Shown here one piece after another: positions 54,669 to 64,000 of a DNA stretch of 64,000 nt; the first letter of the stretch is position 1, and each line of letters begins with the position of its first letter. The notes beneath the pieces were generated by a model, which saw only the letters and a program-made list of their open reading frames with translations, made no database searches and was not told where the DNA came from. The stretch comes from Spirogloea muscicola (lineage: Eukaryota > Streptophyta > Zygnematophyceae > Spirogloeales > Spirogloeaceae), in NCBI GenBank assembly GCA_009602725.1, contig WELB01000158.1:53993-117992 (forward strand), given 5' to 3'. Both the position numbers and the translations under genes were made by a program.

Positions 54669-56830
54669 AGGCTAGCGGAGGCCGAGTCCGGCGCCTCGCA
54701 TGGATCTGCACCGCCGCCGCCGCCGCCGCCGAGAGGCAGCGCCGCGAGGAGGAGCAACAGGCGGCCGCGGAGCTCATCCCGGGCCTCCCTCGCGACGTCG
54801 CCGTGCACTGCCTGGCGCTCGTCCCCAGGGGCTACTACCTGTGAGCGCCTGCGCTTCCGGAGCCCTCGACTCTGGGCGCGCCCTACTTGCCCACTTCAGG
54901 ACGCCCCGTCGTATCTCTACTCCTCCAGCCCCTTCGGCCGTCCAGCTCTGGCATTCAACTTGACCAACACCGCTGCCGCAAGCTCCACAAGGGGGCCAGG
55001 TGTCGCCCAAGATCTGTGCCTCCCATCACAGACCGGCGACTGAGGTGGAGGACATGACTGGAAGTATAGCTTGCTTTCTCAGCGTCCTGGATACTCGATG
55101 GTGTTCCTCAATGGGCTCCATACATTAACGCTCTTAGATCTGGTTGCGGCGGTTGATTGTGGCGTAGGCAGGAAGCCAGTAGAGAATCTCTCGCATCCAT
55201 CTCGGGCTGGCCATGGCCATTCACAGCGGTGGGCCTTCGGAACGGCTCCAGATTGGTTCACAGGAGCGGGTTCATGTGTCAGCTTACTTATATTGCCACT
55301 CTGTGCATCTATGGAGCAGAGAAGCTCAAGGTGTTTGCCGCTCGTGGCGGGAGCTTCTTCAGAGTGACGAGATATACGTGTATGCCTCTGAGCTCATGCA
55401 TGCTCCTGTACATCGCAGAAGGTGTGCTAGTATGTGTGGGGTCTTCAAATGATTGATGGAAGATGTGGCGTGCAATGGAACTTTGAGAACGTGATGCTAA
55501 TTCGACAGTGCCCGGGAGAGACTTGCGAACGAGGAGGAGTGGCTCTATGTGGTTGATGAAACGCACCCCACTCAGTGGCTAGCTTATGACTTTGGTAAGT
55601 ACAAGCCTTGTTTAGCTCCACCTTTCTTTTGAATGTTCTTAGTGAAGGTGTAGATTAGGGTCCAGTTCCTGCTTGATTCCTTCCGAGGAAGAGTTGAGCA
55701 ACAGATATTGTGAACACCATGTTGGTGATACAGGTTGCTGCTGGAGAGACTGATTGGCTGCTTATGGGGCTTAACTATGATGTTTCTTATGGTGGATCCA
55801 TGTGTAGCTCTCAGGAGATGGTCTCGATTGCCGTGTCTTCCAAACAATAGCAAAGCCTTTCGCGAATTCCGGGCAGCAGTTGTGAAGAGAAAATTGTATG
55901 TGATGGGTGGTATATACCGACAAGCGGATAATGTGAATGACGAATATATAGTTACAAATGAGGTATGACCATCACCAGCATATAGCATCACTATCACTAG
56001 CGTTGAGGTTGTGCTTCTTCGACATCATTTGCACTAGCTGTGCACGATATTGCTTCTTCTTGTCTCCGCTTGGCTGAATCTACTTGTGGGTACATGCCAG
56101 TAAGTTGAGCTGGATCATTCGAGCGCAGGTCTGAATCTACGATGTGACTACCAATCATTGGATGTTAGGTGCTCCAATGCGAGTGCGAAGAAGAGATTTC
56201 TTCAGAGTGGTCTTGAATAACAAAATTCTTGTGGGTGGTGGTTACGCTGACGAATTACCTCCTTTACGCTCAGTGGAAAGCTTGGACTGCGCCGATGAGG
56301 ACAGTAGGTGGCACATACTTTCACCACTTCTGGATGACTTGTGTGATCCTGTGTGGGACGCCTTCTGCCTACATGGGAAATTGTGGACGTTGCATCAAGC
56401 GTCTGATGATGAAGGACATCATCTTGAAGGACAAAGCCTTGGGGATCAGATTTGCGATCCTGAGGTGAACGTGTGGCGGCAAGGGCCGGCTTTCCCTGTT
56501 GAGCATGGTGTGTTAGCAAGTGCACATGACACTCTCTACATTGTAGACAGGCGCTGTGATTTTCACATCTGTACTCAGATCAGTGAGAGACGCTTTCAGA
56601 AAGAGACTTTTCGAGGTGTATTTCAAGAAGGTCTCGGCGAGTTCCGTGGGGCCAGATTAGTCCATGTTCAAGGTGATGTACACTTAGTGGGTGGGAATCA
56701 GGAAGACTTTGATGATGAGGGTACTAGGCTCCTGCAAAATTGGGATAGAGACAATCAACGATGGCAAGCACTGGTGCCCATACCAGGGTACAGTAGAGAC
56801 ATTCTTGATTGGGCCAAGATGACCTGTTGA
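54669..56830 (+). CDS. F-box/kelch-repeat protein (gene model incomplete, possibly broken)
   Basis: Exon-like blocks: about 54,669-54,838 (F-box start: ELIPGLPRDVAVHCLALVPR, GYY); 55,509-55,594 (ARERLANEEEWLYVVDETHP, TQWLAYDF); 55,808-55,962 (ALRRWSRLPCLPN ... VKRKLYVMGGIY); 56,129-56,830 (kelch units: NHWMLGAPMRV, KILVGGG, VESLDCADED, WDRDNQRWQALVPIPG, stop). Blocks 2 and 3 join in phase. F-box/kelch proteins recruit substrates to SCF ubiquitin ligases. Problems: no in-frame ATG before the F-box block, the second half of the F-box was not found between 54.84 and 55.5 kb, and the last exon begins V-stop-IYDV, with TGA where Trp (TGG) is expected. It may be a pseudogene, or translation may use other splice sites. 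Confidence 0.65.
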
Positions 56831-57885
56831 CTATCCTAGCTTCACTGATAATGAAAACGATTGTATATCTTGCTTATTGCGTTTCGTTCCATGTCTAAGC
56901 TCTGGCGGCCTTGCCTGGTGCGTTGGTCGCTGATTACTTGTGAGGAGTGATAAGTGCTTGGTGTTTTCGGTATGGGGCATCCTCGAGACTGCGTCCGAAG
57001 TTTTAGGCTGGTCTTCTGAAGCCACCACATGCTGTGGAAGGACCCTCCTTTGTTCTACGTAGGCCCAACTTCACGCACTAGCTTTTGCATTCAGCCATTG
57101 CTGTCAATCCAGGAAGGCTGTTTCTGGGGCTCTTTGGACCTTGTCCATCCTTTTTGGGCTGGCCTTTCACAGCCACTCGGGAGAGCTACTTTCTTTTTCA
57201 CAGCCACTGCCTCAGATGTGGAAGAAGCTGTTGTTTGTTGAACGGCGCTGACACCACACAACACCACACAGCTAGGCGGAAAGTGAGCGAAGCACACACC
57301 GAGCTCAGGGCATCGGCACGCGATCCTGCGGCAGCAGAATTGCCACGTCAGCACCGCGCCGTTTGGGAAGCGGGCGATGATCGGTCGACAAATGCGCCCC
57401 TTGGGAGGCGAGATTACTCGGGAGACGGACCAATGAGGCGCCCGCATTCTCCCCCCCTCCACGACGGCACGCTCCTCCCTTCCCTCGCTCAGAAGCCCTC
57501 CCTCTCCTCAGGCACATGATTATGTTACTAGATACAGTTCCTTTGGGGAGGGAGGCTGGGGGGGAAGCTCGCCCCTGCTGCCTTTGATCTGTACGTGGGT
57601 GTGGTGTGATCAGTATTGCTACGACAGACCTACTCTTCTGCCACATTCGATGACTTGCATGCTAGCTGAAGGCCGGCACAGGTTGGCAGGTAGGCAGGGC
57701 GGCACGATGGTGCCAGCCTGCCCTCTCGCTGGTCTAAGGTCAGTGAGATAGCTGCAACAGCACCAATGGAAGCACAAGCCATCTTCAATGACTTAAGTTG
57801 CTAAAAGCAACCCCTAAAGCCAATTGTAAGCTTTTGCTCCTGAGAATGCTTCTCATAAGAGCCAGTCCTTCATGCCTGGGATGCC
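56831..57885. other. Intergenic with SINE-like unit
   Basis: 56,831-57,045 is the 3' flank shared with the kelch pseudogene. 57,110-57,235 is a plus-oriented SINE-like unit (CTTTTTGGGCTGGCCTTTCA, CAGCC, GAGAGCTACTTTCTTT, then a second partial hairpin half). 57,240-57,885 has no recognised gene. Confidence 0.55.
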
Positions 57886-59081
57886 TCAAGGAGTAAGTGC
57901 CACCATGCCGGTCAAATGCGAGAGGATGGCTTCGACGCCCTTATCCAGTGCCGGGTGACCTGACTGCAGCATGCAACTCCACAAATCAGCAATTCTGTGG
58001 CAACACGAACCGCACTGCAACCTCATGCGAAGTAACAAGCTGCCCTTTGACATGCTGCAAGAAAAGCAGGATGGAGCTCCAGAGTGTAGGCATGTTACCT
58101 TGATGGCTAGCGCCATGGCGGTGCGCAGGCCCAGGGACGCTCCAAGCAGGGCGGAGCCCGTTCGATTGGGGCCATTGATGGAGGCAACTGGTACCCCCGC
58201 CACGGCCGCCAGGCCTGGCAGGTGCGCTGTCAGCTGCTTCGGCTGCACGTCTGCCGCCAGAATCAGGAGCTTCAAGCACTTGCCCTGCTGACGACCCTCC
58301 ATCTCAGCTGCAGCTGCCACGCTTGGGCAGTCCACTGCGCTGGCTGGTGCTGCCGCCATTGAGACAGCGACGTCCAATGAAAGAGCCATGTCGCCGGCAT
58401 CGAGTGATTGCTGCATTGTGGCTACCTCCTGAGCTCTTGCTCCTCCAGGACCGCCTTGCTGCTCACTACCACTGTCCTGGTGGTTGTCAGGCTCTCGCCC
58501 AGAAGCAGGGCCGCAAGCCGGCAGCTCCAAGCCCCCGTCAGGAGAAGTGCCCCATGCAGCTGCTGCCTGTGATGCGTGCCTCGAGGCTGCTGCATACTCG
58601 GGCTGGCGGCCATCGCTGCAGGCCGTCAGAACAGCTTCACTGCAGCCGGCTATCTCCAGAGCCCGTGTGACGCTATTTACACCGATGCACAGGTAACTCT
58701 GCAGCAACCACGTAATTTGTCAAGGATTTGCAATGGCCTCTTTCTCTCTCTTCAGTGACCGGCCTCACTCTTAATCAAGGCACTCTACAGCTGCTTCAGC
58801 AGCTCGAGGCTTGGAGGCCGTAGGTTGCTGCAGCAGAAGCGGCATGCACTCAGAACTCCAAGCAATTATGTGGTTGGCACTGTATATGGGTGTCTTTTGT
58901 CTGGCTCAATGTTCGGCCCGGGTCCCAGCTAAAAGCTCTTGTCAGTGTGCCCCGCAAGATGAATAGCGCTAGGGGTCGAGATTTGGAATTATCGAGTCGG
59001 TCAAGGCTTGAGCCGCCAACACCATACCTTGAGGATCCTGGCGGGGACACCAGCTTTCCTGCCGTTGGGCCTCGGAGCCAT
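57886..59081 (-). CDS. RPP38/POP3-like RNase P/MRP protein (L7Ae fold)
   Basis: Three minus-strand exons: 59,081-59,028; 58,698-58,099; 57,963-57,886 (all phase 0; 732 nt, 243 aa). MAPRPNGRKAGVPARILK joins SYLCIGVNSVTRALE, the GVNxVTRALE motif of L7Ae/Rpp38 proteins. A low-complexity insertion (about residues 45-158, Ala/Gly/Ser/Gln-rich) is followed by CLKLLILAADVQPKQLTAHL, GVPVASIN, LGASLGLRTAMALAIK and a helical tail SGHPALDKGVEAILSHL. Rpp38 binds kink-turns in RNase P/MRP RNA in nucleus and nucleolus. The ATG at 59,081 is the nearest in-frame start; the frame stays open toward the gap at 59,340, so more N-terminal sequence is possible. Other L7Ae-fold proteins cannot be fully excluded. 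Confidence 0.72.
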
Positions 59082-59339
59082 TGCTGCTGTAGCCTCCTCG
59101 ATGGCCCTGGTCCACAGCACCGCCGCCGCACGCAGCCTCAGCCTCAGCCTCAGCTCGCCGCCGCATCGACTTGACGCGAGCCAGCTCGTGCATGCGCGCC
59201 TGGGGCCGGCCTGCCGTCGACTGACTTGGACAGCTCCAACAGCACGGCAGGGGTCGTCGCCGCGACGGCCTGGCCGCGGCCATGGGAGGCGCCGCCGCCG
59301 CCAGCGGCGTGGCCCGCAGCCGCAGCTCCGCGGCCGGCG

Positions 59340-59396
59340 NNNNNNNNNNNNNNNNNNNNNNNNNNNNNNNNNNNNNNNNNNNNNNNNNNNNNNNNN
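59340..59396. other. Assembly gap (57 undetermined bases)
   Basis: A run of n in a CCG/GCC-rich tract in the shared upstream region of the RPP38-like and NDUFAF2 genes. The true length may differ. Confidence 0.95.
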
Positions 59397-59673
59397 CGCC
59401 GGCGCCGCCGCCGCCGCAGCGGCCGCGGCCACAGCGCGGGCCTGCCCCTGCCGCAGTGCTCACTGCGGAACCCGGGCTTGTCAGAGGTGGACCGAGGAAC
59501 CCCTAAGCACATAAACCCCGAGTCCTTAAACCCCCAGTAAGCTGTACACTCCATTGGGCTGGCCTCTTGTAAACCGTTGCCTTATTTGGAAGAGCTCTAT
59601 TCCCTTAAACCCTGGAGAACCGAAACTCCCAGGCTGGCCGCACCACCAGCTCGGGCTCCGCGAGTGCACCGCC

Positions 59674-61299
59674 ATGCTGTCGCGGGTGGCGGCATCGCTG
59701 CGGCAGCTGGCGGGCCGGCTGTCGCCCCGCGGCGAGCTCGTGGGCCGCGACGCCGCCGGCAACCAGTACTTCCGGGCGCCCCGGGCGCTCGACGGCGGCG
59801 CCGGTGAGCTCCGGCTCCTCGATCTCCAGCCGAGCGCCACCACCGTGGCCACTTGCAGCAGCGGAGACGGCGTGGAGCCGTCTCAGCGTGCCGCTCATGG
59901 TGGACCTCGGCACGCACTCAGAGTGTCGAGGTTTATGGGTTTAGCTGTGTAGCTGTGTAGGCGCAAGCCTACACAGCGCCCGATGTCATGCCGACCCTCC
60001 CGCTCTGCAGAGGCGTTTGGCAGAGCTGACGTGACATGGACGGCTTGAAGCGTCACAAAGGTCTCGGTTATGGGTATAAGAGCCGGTGAAGCAAGGAGGA
60101 GCTAGATGCTGATGTTGCCTCGCCTGCTTCATGCACCCCGGCCGAGGGCGAGAGGAGGTGGGTGCAGTTCAAGGAGCGCATCCCGGACCCCCGCAGCCTG
60201 CCGGTGGAGTGGGCCAGCTGGTTGGCCTGTACACGTGCGTCTGCTCCCACTCAGCAGGTGCAGCTCAGTCTGACTTCCGTCATGCTGTTGGATGGCGATT
60301 GTTGCGCCTGCTTGGGCTGCGCTCGCCAGGCTAGACTGCCAAGGTGGTGCCATCGAAACGGATGTCTTTGGAATCAGATGTTCGGTGTTGTCTCAATCTC
60401 AACAGCAGTGCTCTGTATAGTGCTCTGATTACAGGTTGGCTGGCCTGGACAGCTGAGAGTTCTGCAGTGGCCTACTTGAGCTTGTGCCCAGCCTGGCTGC
60501 GTCGTGCTTGACGGCAGATGATTGATGGGTGCTTTCTCACGACCTCTGACAGGAGATAGACATGATGGAAGCACAGCGCCGGCTGATAAAGCACAAGGCA
60601 ACCAGTGAGCATATCCGGTGCATCCTGCAGGTTTTCTCTCTGTTGTAATTGCCCTGCAGTTTGGGCCGGAATGTCTCGCAGTTCCTTGTACAATTGTCTT
60701 GTGTACTCAAGCTTCTGCTTCAAGGTTGGTGGTCAAGTATGACTTACTACTGCAGTGAAGATGACTACTTGCAGGTTCCGAAAGTCGAGGAGAGGCATCC
60801 AGCCTCAGCGAACCTATGGATCGGGCTGAACCCTCCAAGCAACATGCCGAGCAGCCACCTCTGCATGCTCCAACATGGTATGCAATGCTTGATCTGCCAC
60901 GCACAATAACCGACTAAGAAGTATGCCTTCAGGATCGGCAGCCAACCCTAAAGTGCCACGCCCTTCCTGCTGCTGCTCTTGATTGAGTTTTGCATGACCC
61001 TTCATTGCTGCAGGAGGAGATCGAGCTCCCACCAGCAAGAGCACTCTATACAGGATACTCTACCGTCAGTCGTTACTCCTTTGACGCTTTTCTGGCGCTT
61101 GAATTATATTCTCGACGTCGATCATTCTATTCCTGCCTGATCATGAAATTTACGCTCTGTATGGGCTGGCATTGTTCTGCTTGTGCTATTTCACTAACTC
61201 GTTCTGTGAAATCTGCGCAACGATTCTATGATCCTTCACAGGTCAGAACCTAGTGGGCATGGGGACAAATTCCAGCCTGGAGCATGGCGGCCTCCATAA
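59674..61299 (+). CDS. NDUFAF2: NDUFAF2 (B17.2-like), complex I assembly factor
   Basis: Five exons: 59,674-59,803; 60,106-60,257; 60,553-60,604; 60,775-60,877; 61,242-61,299 (GT-AG, in phase; 495 nt, 164 aa). MLSRVAASLRQLAGRLSPRG is a likely mitochondrial leader. ELVGRDAAGNQYFRAPRA is the conserved VGxDxxGNxYF motif, then RRWVQFKERIPDPRSLPVEW with ASWL, APTQQEIDMMEAQRRLIKHK, an acidic/Ser linker, and FQPGAWRPP-stop. NDUFA12 and NDUFAF2 share the first half; the long tail and the FxPGxWxPP end fit the assembly factor, which acts late in complex I building. The start of exon 2 was chosen by phase (acceptor TAG before 60,106). Head-to-head with the RPP38-like gene. Confidence 0.88.
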
Positions 61300-62547
61300 T
61301 TTGAGACTCTCTTGCTAGGGGTTGCAAGCTGAGCCAGCTGAGCCCGGCAGGCACGTGGAATTACGTGGCAGAGAAGCAGGGTAACATGACATCAAGTTTC
61401 CTGTTCTGTCATAGCCACAAAACGGCAGATGTCTACGTAACCACAGTGTCTTGGGAAGCTCAAGATTCTCTGGCAGTCTTTGTCTTTTATCAACCATGAT
61501 GGCAAAATTGCGATGGAAGTGCAAAAGTCAGGCTGCTGCATACTCGAACCTTGTTTCCTGCAGCCTTCTGCTCAAAGCAGATCTGCAGTGCTGTGGCCGT
61601 ACAAGTACGGCACTTCTGATCGGTGCCACCTTTTGCGCCTTCCGGCCCTTTCAGAAGTGGGAGTGCCACTTCTCTTTCAGAAGCTTTTCGGGCTGGCTTC
61701 TCACAGCCCTTGCCCCCATTGGGAGACCCACTTCTTTCAGACCTTATTGTTTAGATAGACTCTTCCAGCAGAGGGCGATGGTTGTAATTGGCCAGCCCAG
61801 TATGAATATTGATAACATTCCTTTATGCTGAGCTTCTCACAGCCATTGCCTTAAATTGAAAGAGCTGTTTCCTTTGGGCTGGCCTCTCAAAGCCATTGCC
61901 TTACATAGGAATAGCTGTTTCTCGTTCCACTTGCAGAAGCGCCCACTTGCAGGAGTTATAGCGGATAGCATCCTGCTTCTTGCACGTTCCGGCCCCTTTC
62001 AGTACTTTATGTACATTCATTTCATTTAGGCTGGGCCACTCAGAGCCATTGCCATACGTTGGATAAACTGTTTCTCATCCCCCGAGACGGCCTCGAGAAG
62101 CCGGCCCTGGAGACGGCGCCGAGCCGGCACTAGGCCGCGGTGGCCGCCCGTCTCACTCGCCACGTGGAAGGGTGCCTGCGCCACGTGGCCACTGTGGCCG
62201 CCGCCTTCCTCCCCGCCGGGCCGGTGTTCCGCCCCGTCCGCTACGGTGTCGATGCCACGCGGCAGGACCCACCTACGTGGACGCCCGACTCCAAGCGCCG
62301 CACCGCCACGTGGAAGACTACGTGGCGGCTGGCGCTTTGGCTGGGCCGGGGAAGCAGCTGCCCGCTGCCGCTGGTGGGCTGGCCCCGGCGCTAGCAGCAC
62401 CTCGCCTTACAAGTACCCCCCCAGCGACCGATGCACAAACTTATCGTTCACTTCGTGTACTCCCATTGTCTACCTTCGCCGCCAACCGCCAACCTCACTG
62501 CCTTCCAAAGCACCGGCGCTTGCTGAGTAGCCACAAGCCTGCCCAGA
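61300..62547. repeat. Intergenic: SINE-like copies, then unassigned GC-rich frame
   Basis: Plus-oriented hairpin units at about 61,630-61,745, 61,830-61,850, 61,880-61,925 and 61,975-62,080; a minus one at 61,760-61,800. From 62,140 to 62,395 an open frame (MAARLTRHVEGCLRHVATVA, AAFLPAGPVFRPVRYGVDAT...) is GC-rich and unlike any family I know. It could be a first exon or chance. Confidence 0.5.
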
Positions 62548-63397
62548 ATGGCCGCCGCCGCCTGCGCCGCCCTGGGCGTCGCCTGCATCGCGCCGCCCTC
62601 AGCCAGCCTCCGCCTCAGCCCGGCGTCCGTGTCCTCGGCCTCCCGCACTGTGCAGCTCCCAGGTCTGCCCGTCTAGACTTCGCAGAATGCCTTGCGTGTG
62701 GCTGCAGGCGAGTGGTTGCCATGTGCACATTGAACGCTGGTCTGTGAGGATGCCCCTTTGAAATCACGGATTGATTACCCTCATAAGGTTGTACTTTCTA
62801 CCTTCCAGGTGGTCAGAAGAGCTCAAAGGCCTCTCACAGCCCAAAAGTGGTCTGATGGAGATGCCTTGCTGCATGCCTGTGTGCAGCCCTCGCGGCCAGG
62901 ACTTCGCCCTCCAGGGCCATTAGCAGGAGGCAGGCTGTCCGCATGATGGTTGGCGAGGAGAACAAGTCGCCAGGCATGACCGGTAACCCTGTACCAACTG
63001 GCGCCAGGACCACCAACGCCCCTTTGGAGCAGGGCTCGGAGGTGCCTGTGGGCCAGCGGATGGCCTATGTCTGCCAGGACTGTGGCTACATTTACAAGGA
63101 TGAGCTGCCATTCGAGGAGGTGCCTGACACATACAACTGTCCAGGTAAGCAACGTCAAGATTGTCATACAGCGTATCGAGGACAAGTAGAGAGAGCCGTT
63201 CCTGCACCAGTGTTACTTCTATTCCATCCTTGTTCGTTCGAAGGGCGCTGGTTGTTGGCTCTTACATGTACTTGTGTTTTGGTCCTATGGATGCAGTCTG
63301 CACAGCCCCCAAGGCCCGATTCTTGTTGGCAAATGCCGCTGTCGAGGACATGGAAGAGAGCATTTGGGGTCAAGAGGGTCAGAACAAGGAAAACTAG
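62548..63397 (+). CDS. Rubredoxin with organelle (probably plastid) transit peptide
   Basis: Three exons: 62,548-62,662; 62,887-63,144; 63,297-63,397 (GT-AG, in phase; 474 nt, 157 aa). Residues 1 to about 55 are Ala/Ser/Arg-rich with no acidic residue (MAAAACAALG ... SRAISRRQAVRMM), as in chloroplast transit peptides. The rubredoxin domain is MAYVCQDCGYIYKDELPFEE, VPDTYNCPVCTAPKARF, with iron ligands C101, C104, C123 and C126. It is a one-iron electron-transfer protein; plastid homologues (RBD1) support photosystem assembly. Here the C-terminus is short and polar (EDMEESIWGQEGQNKEN) with no membrane anchor, unlike RBD1. The acceptor at 62,887 was chosen because a TGA blocks the frame further upstream. 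Confidence 0.9.
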
Positions 63398-64000
63398 AAC
63401 TAAAGGCAGAATATCCCAATGTCTGACTTGTTAGTAAGGCCTGCTTAGGATAAATTCTTTCTGTTTGTTGTTGCCATTGCCCTTTGCGCACTTGGCCTTG
63501 TATTGTTATTGGTTTGTATACGACCCACCTCAGCACCTCAGAAATTGAGGATGCTATGGTCTATGATGCTGGTTTTCTCACATCAAATTGTGTTGCACTC
63601 TGAAAGACTATTTTATCCATCACTGTGTATGACATATACTGCATGCTTGTAAGGCTGAGTCGGTCTCTGGAAAACAAATGGTCTGCAAGTTAAAAACTGG
63701 GAAACTGTATCATGCTTGACCACTGCATACGTAAATAACAAGAACTACCTCGTTATTGCACAACATGCAAATCCATTCATTGCCTTGTCAAGCTCTCAGT
63801 ATCTCAGTCAACACGCAATCTATGTGCACAACATTATTATTGCTGGAAATTAAACTAACACTGTGTCAACTTATAAGCATGCAGAATCTGAGTATGACGT
63901 GTATAAAACGTGAGACCAAAGTAATTAGCTATTGTACAACTCAGTAGACCGCTACCTCTGCCAACTACAGCAGTATTTGCAAATACATATTGTTGGCTTT
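63398..64000. other. No gene recognised
   Basis: AT-rich stretch after the rubredoxin stop, probably its 3' UTR and an intergenic region. Only short frames; no LINE, LTR or SINE-like unit seen. Confidence 0.5.

Noticed and set aside
60649-60909. Open frame around NDUFAF2 exon 4
   Set aside because: Different frame from the one that joins exons 3 and 5 in phase; only 60,775-60,877 is used.

Overview
The window looks like nuclear DNA of a eukaryotic alga, most likely a green alga (inference). It is GC-rich, its genes have several short GT-AG introns, one gene encodes a rubredoxin behind a plastid-type leader, and the proteins are rich in Ala/Gly/Pro/Arg from (GCC)n-type codons. No bacterial operon, CRISPR array, rRNA or tRNA gene was seen.

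Positions 1-42,250 are a nest of retroelements. From 0 to 9.6 kb, and again at 40.3-42.25 kb, lie copies and 5'-truncated tails of LINE elements. Their single ORF has a reverse transcriptase (RT), a Cys/His knuckle and a C-terminal restriction-like endonuclease (REL) domain. At least ten 3' ends share a C-terminus close to SDLxLLTRGY-stop. They fall into two tail types, one with a GGCTGG...CCAGCC hairpin and one with a GGCC-ATTT-GGCC palindrome. Short SINE-like repeats carrying the first hairpin occur throughout the window. From 12.2 to 40.3 kb, Ty3/gypsy elements and solo LTRs of five or six families are inserted into one another. The youngest is a chromodomain Ty3 element at 25,897-32,553 with two near-identical LTRs and a perfect 5-bp target duplication (CTTAC), lying inside an older LTR. 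Several other layers also keep target duplications, so the order of insertion can be read.

Positions 42.3-64 kb are gene space with host genes: a 5'-truncated PEBP gene; a ZFPL1-like Golgi zinc-finger gene (-); SCO1, the copper chaperone of cytochrome oxidase (+, all seven exons resolved); a SHG1/BOD1-like gene (+, three exons); a kelch pseudogene and its F-box/kelch paralogue (+); an RPP38/POP3-like RNase P protein with an L7Ae fold (-); NDUFAF2 (B17.2-like), a complex I assembly factor (+, five exons); and a rubredoxin (+, three exons). Exon phases were checked for SCO1, SHG1-like, RPP38-like, NDUFAF2 and rubredoxin, and each gives an uninterrupted reading frame. ZFPL1/SCO1 and RPP38/NDUFAF2 are head-to-head pairs. 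PEBP/ZFPL1 and F-box-kelch/RPP38 are convergent.

The gene space also holds many short SINE-like copies, mainly between the two kelch copies and upstream of the rubredoxin gene. Undetermined bases occur at 46,309, 54,416 and 59,340-59,396, all in G/C triplet or G-rich tracts at or near 5' ends of genes. The 5' exons of ZFPL1 and of the F-box gene are therefore uncertain.
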